Of a stretch of DNA of 6,863 nt, positions 1-6,134 are shown one piece after another. A program made the translations under genes and the position numbers. The DNA is taken from contig DFEM01000010.1 in assembly GCA_002369155.1 (NCBI GenBank), positions 1 through 6,863 on the forward strand, read 5' to 3'. A model generated the notes under the pieces. That model did not search any database, was not told the DNA's origin, and saw nothing but the letters and a program-made list of their open reading frames with translations. Numbering within the stretch: position 1 is the stretch's first letter; each line of letters begins with the position of its first letter. The DNA is from Lachnospiraceae bacterium UBA3802. GTDB lineage: Bacteria; Bacillota; Clostridia; Lachnospirales; Lachnospiraceae.

Positions 1-5
1 AAAAT

Positions 6-461
6 ATGAGTGACTGGAAAGTCAGAGAGATGACAATTGAAGATTACGAAGGTGTCAAAAAACTTTGGCTTTCAATCAAAGGATTTGCGATAAGAAGCAT
101 TGACGATTCATATGAAGGCGTTGAAAAGTTCCTTAAAAGAAATCCCGGATGTTCCGTAATCAGTACCATGGGAGACGAGGTAGTCGGAGCCATTCTTTGC
201 GGACATGACGGAAGAAGAGGATGCCTTTACCATGTATGCGTTCGCGAGGATGTCAGAATGCACGGAATCGGAAAAGCCATGGTCGTTAAATGCATGGAAA
301 AGTTAAAATCCGAAGGCATCAACAAAGTAAGCCTTATAGCATTTACCTCCAATGACATCGGAAACGCCTTCTGGAAACAGGTAGGCTGGACCAAGCGAGA
401 AGACTTAAACTACTACGACTTTACGTTAAACGAAGCAAACATTACCGCGTTCAATAGGTAA
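6..461 (+). CDS. GNAT-family N-acetyltransferase, YpeA-like
   Basis: A 151-residue single-domain GNAT protein, expected to move an acetyl group from acetyl-CoA to an amine; the substrate is unknown. The acetyl-CoA-binding motif A is visible as a beta strand (YHVCV, about 75-79) followed by R84-M-H-G-I-G89, the usual R/Q-x-x-G-x-G/A loop. A C-terminal NAFWKQVGW (120-128) matches the family's late 'fY..lGF' element. The stretch EVVGAILCGHDGRRG (58-72) resembles E. coli YpeA as I remember it. The start at 6 gives a full-length GNAT fold, but its ribosome binding site lies outside the window. The ATG overlaps a TGA (7-9) in another frame, so an upstream gene may end there with ATGA coupling. It sits 29 bases before argJ, which suggests co-transcription and possibly a role with acetylated arginine intermediates; that role is inference. 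The family call is firm and the function open. Confidence 0.85.
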   Translation: MSDWKVREMTIEDYEGVKKLWLSIKGFAIRSIDDSYEGVEKFLKRNPGCSVISTMGDEVVGAILCGHDGRRGCLYHVCVREDVRMHGIGKAMVVKCMEKLKSEGINKVSLIAFTSNDIGNAFWKQVGWTKREDLNYYDFTLNEANITAFNR

Positions 462-490
462 CACGGGCCTTCACCACAAGGAGATAAAAA

Positions 491-1723
491 ATGTCAGATA
501 TCAAAATAATCAACGGCGGCGTTACCGCTGCAAAAGGATTTAAAGCAGCATATACGGAAGCAGGTGTTAAATATGCTAACAGAAAAGACATGGCAATGGT
601 TTTTTCAGAGACGCCCTGCGTGAGTGCCGGAACATTTACAAGCAATGTAGTTAAGGCAGCATGCGTGCAGTGGGATATGAAGATTGTCAAATCCGACAAA
701 CCCACGCACGGAATGGTTATAAATACAGGTATAGCAAATGCCTGCACAGGCAAAGAAGGATTTGATGCATGTGAAGCAACAGCCAAAGCCATGAGCGAAA
801 AATTAGGCGTTCCCGTTGATTCCATTGCAGTCGGTTCTACAGGAGTTATCGGAATGCAGCTTCCCGTTGACAGACTTGTAAATGGTGTAAACGATATGTG
901 CACAAAGCTTGATTCTTCGCTTGAAAACGGCACAAATGCAAGTATTGCAATCATGACGACCGACACGGTCAATAAGGAATATGCAGTTTCTTTTGAACTT
1001 GGCGGAAAGACTGTAACACTTGGCGGAATGAGTAAGGGATCCGGAATGATTCATCCCAACATGTGCACCATGATTGCTCTTTTAACAAGCGATATCGCAA
1101 TTGAAAAATCACTTATGCAGGAGGCGGTAAGCGAAGTCATCGCAGATACCTTCAACATGATTTCCGTAGACGGAGATACATCCACAAACGATACATTCAT
1201 TCTCATGGCCAACGGTCTTGCAGGTAATGATAAGATTGTTTCCAAAAATGCAGATTACGAAACATTCAAGGAAGCGCTTATGACTGTATGCCGTTACCTT
1301 GCAAGAAAGATGGCTTCCGACGGTGAAGGCGCTACAAAGCTTTTCACAGCACATGTATATAATGCGAAATCCAAAGAAGAAGCCAAGATTTTGTCCCGCT
1401 CGATTATAAGTTCAAGCCTTTCAAAAGCAGCCATTTACGGATGTGATGCAAACTTCGGCCGTTTCCTTTGCGCCATGGGTTATTCCGGCGTGGACTTCGA
1501 CCAGACCAAGGTTGAGCTTTTCTTTGAAAGCACGGTAGGAAAACTTCAGGTATTCAAGATGGGTGTTCCTCTTGAGTTTGATGAAGAACTTGCCACAAAG
1601 ATTATGTCTGCAGAAGAAGTAATCGTCGATGTCGACATGCATGACGGTGATGCCGAAGCAGAAGCATGGGGCTGCGATTTGACATACGATTATGTAAAAA
1701 TCAATGCAGACTATCGTTCATAA
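491..1723 (+). CDS. argJ: Bifunctional glutamate N-acetyltransferase / ornithine acetyltransferase (ArgJ)
   Basis: ArgJ transfers the acetyl group of N2-acetylornithine to glutamate, giving ornithine and N-acetylglutamate. Many ArgJ proteins also use acetyl-CoA to make N-acetylglutamate directly. The 410-residue length is normal. The self-cleavage and catalytic motif KGSGMIHPNMCTMI spans 182-195; Thr193 should become the N-terminal nucleophile of the beta chain, with Cys192 where many homologues have Ala. Other family marks are TTDT (156-159), SVDGDTSTNDT (225-235), GEGATK (278-283), YGCDANFGR (316-324) and the C-terminal YVKINADYRS. The start has a strong AAGGAG at 478-483, seven bases before the ATG. 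A terminator follows the stop at 1795-1836, so argJ probably ends its transcript. Whether this enzyme is truly bifunctional cannot be told from sequence alone. Confidence 0.97.
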   Translation: MSDIKIINGGVTAAKGFKAAYTEAGVKYANRKDMAMVFSETPCVSAGTFTSNVVKAACVQWDMKIVKSDKPTHGMVINTGIANACTGKEGFDACEATAKAMSEKLGVPVDSIAVGSTGVIGMQLPVDRLVNGVNDMCTKLDSSLENGTNASIAIMTTDTVNKEYAVSFELGGKTVTLGGMSKGSGMIHPNMCTMIALLTSDIAIEKSLMQEAVSEVIADTFNMISVDGDTSTNDTFILMANGLAGNDKIVSKNADYETFKEALMTVCRYLARKMASDGEGATKLFTAHVYNAKSKEEAKILSRSIISSSLSKAAIYGCDANFGRFLCAMGYSGVDFDQTKVELFFESTVGKLQVFKMGVPLEFDEELATKIMSAEEVIVDVDMHDGDAEAEAWGCDLTYDYVKINADYRS

Positions 1724-1794
1724 AAATACAAAGTAAGTTCTGTTTACAGCGACACATTCAAAAACGTCTTACTGCACATTTGACAGAATATTTT

Positions 1795-1836
1795 AAGCGG
1801 CAATTTTCGAAGAACATTCCGAATTGCTGCTTTTTT
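1795..1836 (+). terminator. Intrinsic terminator after argJ
   Basis: The arms 1795-1806 and 1821-1832 can pair over 12 positions (AAGCGGCAATTT with GAATTGCTGCTT), including G-U pairs at 1799/1828 and 1806/1821. They enclose a 14-base loop, and six T residues run from 1831 to 1836. A G/C-containing stem running directly into a T tract is the classic rho-independent form. It lies about 70 bases after the argJ stop codon and before the candidate argB promoter. It could instead be a conditional attenuator, but I see no strong competing structure. Confidence 0.75.
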
Positions 1837-1872
1837 AATGCCGAAATGTCCGCAATCAGTCGGTTTTTCTGG

Positions 1873-1901
1873 TTGAATTCACCCGTCGGATGTTGTAAAA
1901 T
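1873..1901 (+). promoter_or_regulatory. Candidate sigma-A promoter for argB-argD
   Basis: TTGAAT (1873-1878, 4/6 match to TTGACA) and TAAAAT (1896-1901, 5/6 match to TATAAT) are separated by exactly 17 bases. Transcription would start near 1908, leaving a leader of about 55 bases before argB. The site lies just after the argJ terminator, where a new promoter would be needed. The region is A/T-rich, so chance matches are possible. Confidence 0.5.
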
Positions 1902-1962
1902 AAATAGACTGTATGTTTGATTAAGTTCATTTACAGATAGATTATTTCCGGAGGCAGCAATA

Positions 1963-2847
1963 ATGGAAAAAGACATGGAACAGTTTCTTGAGAAAGCAGG
2001 AGTGCTTGTAGAAGCGTTACCTTATATACAGAAATATAATCGTAAGATTATAGTCGTTAAATACGGCGGATCCGCAATGACCAATATCGAACTTCAGAAG
2101 AAAGTTATCGAAGATGTTGTTCTTTTAAAACTTGTCGGATTCAAACCTATCATAGTTCACGGCGGCGGAAAGGAGATTAGCAGATGGGTTGACAAAGTGG
2201 GAAAAACTCCCGAGTTTGTCAACGGCTTAAGAGTTACGGATGCCGAAACAATGGAAATCGCAGAGATGGTTTTAAACAAAGTAAACAAATCTCTCGTGGC
2301 AATGGTACAGGAACTCGGAGTGAAGGCTGTCGGAATCTCCGGAAAAGACGGCGGACTTTTGAGAGTAAACAAGAAATATGCTGACGGAAAAGACATCGGA
2401 TTTGTGGGCGATATTAAGGAAGTAAATGCCAAGGTTATTTACGATTTGTTAAGCAATGATTTCCTTCCCATCGTAGCGCCCATCGGTCTTGATGACGATT
2501 ACAATACATACAACATCAACGCTGACGATGCAGCTTGCGAGATAGCAAAGGCTGTAGGAGCAGAGAAACTTGCATTCCTTACGGATATCGAAGGTCTTTA
2601 CAGAGACATTAACGATAAGAGTTCATTTATTTCAAAGATTACCGTAAGCTCTGCCAAGGAACTTATCGCATCCGGTACACTCGGCGGCGGAATGCTTCCC
2701 AAACTTACCAACTGCACAACAGCCATGGAAGCCGGTGTTAACAGAGTCCACATTCTTGACGGAAGAATTCCTCATTGCCTCCTTCTTGAAATCTTCACCA
2801 AAGAAGGTATCGGCACCATGATTATGCCCGACTCCGACGAGGAATAA
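1963..2847 (+). CDS. argB: Acetylglutamate kinase (ArgB)
   Basis: ArgB phosphorylates N-acetylglutamate with ATP, the second step of the acetylated arginine pathway, in the cytoplasm. The 294-residue protein belongs to the amino-acid kinase family. It shows KYGGSAM (33-39, nucleotide site lysine K33), [11 protein letters not shown] (65-75, substrate and phosphate loop), NGLRVTD (87-93), the NINADDAA stretch (184-191), FLTDIEGLY (205-213) and GGGMLPK (241-247, conserved lysine K247). The N-terminal helix before KYGG (about 5-25) and the C-terminal [14 protein letters not shown] (274-287) are features of the hexameric, arginine-inhibited type, so feedback inhibition by arginine is likely but inferred. 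The start is set by GGAGG at 1950-1954, eight bases upstream. argD follows after 19 bases, so the two genes are probably co-transcribed. Confidence 0.97.
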   Translation: MEKDMEQFLEKAGVLVEALPYIQKYNRKIIVVKYGGSAMTNIELQKKVIEDVVLLKLVGFKPIIVHGGGKEISRWVDKVGKTPEFVNGLRVTDAETMEIAEMVLNKVNKSLVAMVQELGVKAVGISGKDGGLLRVNKKYADGKDIGFVGDIKEVNAKVIYDLLSNDFLPIVAPIGLDDDYNTYNINADDAACEIAKAVGAEKLAFLTDIEGLYRDINDKSSFISKITVSSAKELIASGTLGGGMLPKLTNCTTAMEAGVNRVHILDGRIPHCLLLEIFTKEGIGTMIMPDSDEE

Positions 2848-2866
2848 TTAAAAAGAGGATAAAACA

Positions 2867-4060
2867 ATGATGAAAGAATATATTAACGAAGCGGAGAATT
2901 ATATTCTCCATACATACAACAGGTATCAGGTCGTTTTCGACCACGGCGACGGAGTCTGCCTTTATGATACCGACGGAAAAGAGTATCTTGATTTTGTATC
3001 CGGTATCGGTGTATTTGCACTCGGATACAACAATAAAAAGTTCAACGATGCCGTAAAGGCTCAGGTTGACAAGATTTTGCACACATCCAATTATTATTAC
3101 AATGTTCCCTCAATCGAGGCCGCTAAAGCAGTTACAAAAGCTTCAGGCATGGATAAGGTATTCTTTACCAACTCCGGTGCGGAAGCCGTAGAGGGTGCAT
3201 TAAAGGTTGCAAGAAAGTATGCTTTCAACAAAGACTGCAAGACGGATCATGAAATCATTGCCATGAATCATTCTTTCCACGGAAGAACATTCGGTGCTTT
3301 GTCTGTTACGGGAACCGAAAAATATCGTGCGCCTTTCGGACCCATGATCGGTAATATCAAGTTTGCCGAGCTTAACGATATTGAGAGCGTAAAAGCACTT
3401 GTTACGGATAAAACCTGTGCGATTATTTGCGAGACGCTTCAGGGCGAGGGCGGCATCAGACCTGCCACTCCCGAGTTTTTAAAAGGGCTTCGCGAGATTT
3501 GCGATAAGACAGGCGCTCTTTTGATTTTAGACGAAATTCAGTGCGGTATGGGACGTACCGGTTACATGTACTGCTTCCAGAAATACGGCATTAAACCCGA
3601 TGTTTTGACTACTGCAAAAGCTTTAGGCTGCGGTATTCCCATGGGTGCTTTCTTAATGACCAAGGAAGTTGCGGACAATTCGCTTGTTGCCGGAGATCAC
3701 GGCACCACATACGGCGGCAATCCTTTAGGCGGTGCAGCTTGCTGTGAAGTATTCAAACTTTATGAGGAGTTGAATATCTGCGATAACGCAAAAGAAGTCG
3801 GAGAGTATCTTTTCGAAAAACTCGAAGAGATTAAAAATACATACGATGAGATTGTTGATCACAGGGGAATGGGTCTCATGCAGGGACTTGAATTCAACAA
3901 ACCCGTTAGTGATATTATTAATAATGCTCTCGATAACGGACTTGTTCTTATCAATGCGGGAACACAGATTATCAGGTTTTTACCTCCGCTTATCATCACA
4001 AAGAATGATGTTGATAAGATGATCGTTATTCTTAAAGAGGCTATAGAGAATGCACATTAG
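2867..4060 (+). CDS. argD: Acetylornithine aminotransferase (ArgD)
   Basis: This is a PLP-dependent class III aminotransferase. It converts N-acetylglutamate 5-semialdehyde and glutamate into N2-acetylornithine and 2-oxoglutarate, and some family members also act in lysine synthesis. The 397-residue length is typical. Visible marks are TNSGAEAVEGALK (101-113, PLP phosphate binding), FHGRTFGALS (137-146), ETLQGEGG (189-196), LDEIQCGMGRTG (221-232, with D222 contacting the PLP ring nitrogen), TTAKALGCGIPMGAF (248-262, Schiff-base lysine K251) and HGTTYGGNPL (278-287). Two ATGs stand in tandem at 2867 and 2870; AGAGGA at 2854-2859 serves either, and I keep the first. It lies 19 bases after argB. 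Its last 11 bases overlap the start of the solute-binding protein gene. The call rests on both motifs and the arg context. Confidence 0.95.
   Translation: MMKEYINEAENYILHTYNRYQVVFDHGDGVCLYDTDGKEYLDFVSGIGVFALGYNNKKFNDAVKAQVDKILHTSNYYYNVPSIEAAKAVTKASGMDKVFFTNSGAEAVEGALKVARKYAFNKDCKTDHEIIAMNHSFHGRTFGALSVTGTEKYRAPFGPMIGNIKFAELNDIESVKALVTDKTCAIICETLQGEGGIRPATPEFLKGLREICDKTGALLILDEIQCGMGRTGYMYCFQKYGIKPDVLTTAKALGCGIPMGAFLMTKEVADNSLVAGDHGTTYGGNPLGGAACCEVFKLYEELNICDNAKEVGEYLFEKLEEIKNTYDEIVDHRGMGLMQGLEFNKPVSDIINNALDNGLVLINAGTQIIRFLPPLIITKNDVDKMIVILKEAIENAH
4034..4040 (+). promoter_or_regulatory. Shine-Dalgarno for the binding-protein gene, inside argD
   Basis: AAAGAGG lies within the last argD codons, nine bases before the ATG at 4050. 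It supports the start that overlaps argD by 11 bases and suggests translation of the two genes is coupled. Confidence 0.6.
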
Positions 4061-5492
4061 AAAGAAATTATTTTCCGCATTTGTTATATTGGCGATGACT
4101 GTTGCGGCGATGTTCGGTGATTTGTATCCCGGAAGATCGCTTATCGAATCCGAATCGGCAAGACAGGATAAGGAAGTTCTTACGATTTGGTATACGGATT
4201 CATATCTTGATGAGTACATTCGTAATGCGGCAGTTGTATATGAGGAAAAAACAGGAGTTAAAGTCGTTTCGACCAAAGTATCAGGCCTTGAATATCTTGA
4301 GGCCATACAGAAGGCAACGATTGATGATAATTACGGCCCGGACCTTTTCGTTTTGGGCAGTGAGTCACTTGAAAAAGCGTATCTTTCAGGTCTTTGCTAT
4401 GAACTGAAAGATTCGCACAGAGTGCTCAATTCTACATATTTTCCCGAAGTATCATTAGACGCCATCAGCTATTCGGATTCCAAACTAGGATATCCGCTGC
4501 TTTTTGAGTGCTCTGTATTTCTTTACAACAGAACGCTTCTTGAAGAGGTGGCAAATCAATATAATGAAAATGCGGGCGCAGGTTCTGGATCGGATTACGG
4601 CGAAGGCTCCACAGATGAGACCGAAGTAATTGAAAACACCGAATTTAAGCCTGTTACAGCTGATGAAATACTTCCGACTTCCATTGTCGGCATCACAGGT
4701 TTCGCTCTTAAATACAGCCTTCCCGAAGGTTGTGAATCCTTCTTTAAATGGTGCGTTTCCGATGTTTTATATGATTACTGGTTTGCCGGTGCTTATATGA
4801 ATGTCGGCGGCGAAAAGGGTGATGACAGAGATGAAATTGATATCTATAATCCGGAGAGCATGTACTGCCTCAGAGTTTTTCAGGATTTCAAACAGTTCTT
4901 TTCAATGGAAATCGATGAGTACAGTTATGACGATCTTTTAAAGGAGTTCGAAGAAGGCAAGATTCTTTTCCTTCAGGCAGATACAAGTGCCATCAATAAA
5001 CTTGAGGCTGCGAAGAAGAGCGAAGAAAATCCTTTTACATACGAATACGGAATCACAAGTATCGGAATGCTTAACGATGAGTTAAAATCTCAGGGACTTT
5101 CCGTAACCAAAATCGTATCCGTCAACGGAATGTCCGAACATAAGGAAAAAGCCGAAGATTTTGCCAAATTCCTTACTGTGGATTATTCGTCAAACCTTTA
5201 TTCAAGAGCAGGAAAATTAGCCTGCAATTACCAGAAAGAATATCAGTATCCTCAAATAGAAGATGCTGTCAGAACATACGAAAACAGCGTATCACTTCCC
5301 AAAATCGTAGAAACATCCAACTTCTGGGTTTTGACGGAAATGGTATATACAAAGGCATGGGACGGAGAAAACGTCAACCTGCTTTTGCGCGGCCTGTCAG
5401 GTCAGGTCAAGAAACAGATTCACGGTATTTATGTCGAAGATGAATATATCGAAACTCCGACGATTACCGAAGATTATGTTTCACAGGAGTAA
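4050..5492 (+). CDS. Extracellular solute-binding protein, MalE-like (family 1), ligand unknown
   Basis: A 480-residue protein resembling ABC-importer binding proteins of the sugar/MalE type. After a short basic start (R4-K-K) comes a hydrophobic segment (about 7-23) that acts as a signal peptide or membrane anchor. No cysteine follows it, so the lipobox usual for Gram-positive binding proteins is missing. The mature protein opens with VLTIWYTDSYLDEYIRNAA (43-61) and EKTGVKV (66-72), then GPDLFVLGSESLEKAYLSG (96-114) and KLGYPLLFECSVFLYNR (145-161), the family pattern of lobe 1. An acidic, Gly/Ser-rich stretch (about 170-200) follows, then helical lobe-2 sequence with EEGKILFLQADTSAI (301-315). 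It starts inside argD with a ribosome binding site at 4034-4040. No permease or ATPase gene is adjacent. An amino-acid or peptide ligand is possible from the arg context, but the fold looks more like sugar binders. The family is fairly sure and the ligand unknown. Confidence 0.82.
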   Translation: MHIRKKLFSAFVILAMTVAAMFGDLYPGRSLIESESARQDKEVLTIWYTDSYLDEYIRNAAVVYEEKTGVKVVSTKVSGLEYLEAIQKATIDDNYGPDLFVLGSESLEKAYLSGLCYELKDSHRVLNSTYFPEVSLDAISYSDSKLGYPLLFECSVFLYNRTLLEEVANQYNENAGAGSGSDYGEGSTDETEVIENTEFKPVTADEILPTSIVGITGFALKYSLPEGCESFFKWCVSDVLYDYWFAGAYMNVGGEKGDDRDEIDIYNPESMYCLRVFQDFKQFFSMEIDEYSYDDLLKEFEEGKILFLQADTSAINKLEAAKKSEENPFTYEYGITSIGMLNDELKSQGLSVTKIVSVNGMSEHKEKAEDFAKFLTVDYSSNLYSRAGKLACNYQKEYQYPQIEDAVRTYENSVSLPKIVETSNFWVLTEMVYTKAWDGENVNLLLRGLSGQVKKQIHGIYVEDEYIETPTITEDYVSQE

Positions 5493-5512
5493 AAATACTC
5501 CATATTTATTTT
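5486..5512 (+). terminator. Possible weak terminator overlapping the binding-protein stop codon
   Basis: GGAGTA (5486-5491) and TACTCC (5496-5501) form a perfect six-base stem with an AAAA loop, followed by a T-rich run (5502-5512, eight T of eleven). The stem includes the first two bases of the TAA stop. It is short and its T tract is broken by A residues, so termination would be partial at best. Confidence 0.35.
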
Positions 5513-5520
5513 AAAAGCAG

Positions 5521-5557
5521 ATAAGTCGGCTCGAGGGGAAGATTGGAGTTGACTTAT
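5521..5557 (+). promoter_or_regulatory. Inverted repeat that could hide the comEA ribosome binding site and start codon
   Basis: Bases 5521-5532 can pair with 5546-5557 over 12 continuous positions: ten Watson-Crick pairs and two G-U pairs (5528/5550, 5529/5549). The loop is 13 bases (5533-5545) and purine-rich. The 3' arm holds most of the Shine-Dalgarno GGAG (5545-5548) and the first two bases of the comEA ATG (5556-5558). In RNA this hairpin would block ribosome binding until opened. No T tract follows, so it is not a terminator. Function is inferred from position and pairing only. Confidence 0.55.
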
Positions 5558-6134
5558 GAAAAAAATATTATTAACTGTTTTTGCAATTCTCACGCTTTCT
5601 TTAATGGCTTGCAAAAACGACGGACTTGTTCTCTCGGATACATCCGAGCAAATTTACCCTGATGAAGAAAAAGAAAATAATGAAAAAGAAAACGCAGCCG
5701 ATGCGTCTTCTTTTGATGCAAAGACGGATGAAAAATATTTCGTCTATATTTGCGGTGCAGTCGAAAATGAGGGTATTTACGAATTCGTTCCGGGTACCAG
5801 GCTTTTTGAACTTATTGAAAGAGCGGGAGGTCTGGATGAGGAAGCGGATTCTTCTGCGATTAATCTTTCCATTGAGGTGAGTGACGAGCAGTTCATTAGA
5901 ATCCCGTACATCGGAGAAGATATCCATTCATCGGAAGAAAATCTTATTAATATTAACAAAGCAGATGTATCGGAGCTTTGCACAATCCCAGGAATCGGAG
6001 AATCCAGAGCCAATGCGATTATTGAATACAGGGAGGCTAACGGTGGATTTAACGATATCGAGGAACTTAAGAATATTCCCGGTATCAAAGAAGCGACTTT
6101 CAGCAGGATTAAAGCCCATGTTTGCATCAAATAA
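5556..6134 (+). CDS. comEA: ComEA: competence DNA-binding lipoprotein, SLBB plus helix-hairpin-helix
   Basis: ComEA binds double-stranded DNA outside the membrane and hands it to the ComEC channel during natural transformation. The 192-residue protein begins with a lipoprotein signal, MKKILLTVFAILTLSLMAC, with the lipobox LMAC and lipidated Cys19; classic ComEA is instead held by an N-terminal membrane helix. A charged, Glu/Asn/Lys-rich linker (about 30-60) follows. The SLBB domain covers about 61-120 (VYICGAVENEGIY, PGTRLFELIERAGG). The helix-hairpin-helix DNA-binding domain covers 131-190, with ININKADVSELCTIPGIGES (131-150) and a second hairpin ELKNIPGI (170-177). The Shine-Dalgarno GGAG (5545-5548) is seven bases before the ATG and lies in a predicted hairpin. 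Its end overlaps comEC by 17 bases, a pairing normal for com loci. Transformability of this organism is not shown by these two genes alone. Confidence 0.93.
   Translation: MKKILLTVFAILTLSLMACKNDGLVLSDTSEQIYPDEEKENNEKENAADASSFDAKTDEKYFVYICGAVENEGIYEFVPGTRLFELIERAGGLDEEADSSAINLSIEVSDEQFIRIPYIGEDIHSSEENLININKADVSELCTIPGIGESRANAIIEYREANGGFNDIEELKNIPGIKEATFSRIKAHVCIK
6105..6108 (+). promoter_or_regulatory. Shine-Dalgarno that sets the comEC start
   Basis: AGGA inside the end of comEA lies nine bases before the ATG at 6118. It favours this start over the downstream in-frame ATG at 6244, which falls inside the first membrane helix and has no comparable site. Confidence 0.55.

Larger units (their letters stand above)
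1724..1962 (+). other. argJ-argB intergenic region
   Basis: This 239-base gap is unusually long for such a compact cluster. The first 70 bases are A/T-rich with no feature I trust. An intrinsic terminator follows (1795-1836), then a candidate promoter (1873-1901) and a short leader holding a CTGTA/TACAG dyad (1909-1936), ending at the argB Shine-Dalgarno GGAGG (1950-1954). An open frame that starts inside argJ and runs to 1920 has no ribosome binding site and no recognisable protein features, so I do not call a gene. No T-box sequence or riboswitch that I recognise is present. Confidence 0.7.

Noticed and set aside
451..1642. Several open frames on the minus strand across argJ
   Set aside because: They are antisense to a gene with clear family motifs and show no start signals or protein features of their own.
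1780..1785. Perfect TTGACA upstream of the argJ terminator
   Set aside because: No acceptable -10 element lies 15 to 19 bases downstream, so it does not make a promoter.
1841..1868. Second hairpin (CCGA/TCGG) followed by TTTTT after the terminator
   Set aside because: Only four pairs around a 15-base loop. It is too weak to call a terminator or an antiterminator partner; a five-base alternative pairing with the first stem's 3' arm is also likely chance.
1666..1920. An 84-codon open frame overlapping the argJ end and running into the gap
   Set aside because: No Shine-Dalgarno, no recognisable domain, and it runs straight through the terminator stem-loop.
1909..1936. ARG box (ArgR/AhrC operator) before argB
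   Set aside because: The sequence does not fit TGAAT-N4-ATTCA; only a loose dyad is present, so it is kept as a low-interest finding and not as a feature.
5480..5508. comEA promoter TTCACA-17-TATTTA
   Set aside because: The -35 matches 5/6 but the -10 only 3/6, and it overlaps the end of the upstream gene in A/T-rich sequence.
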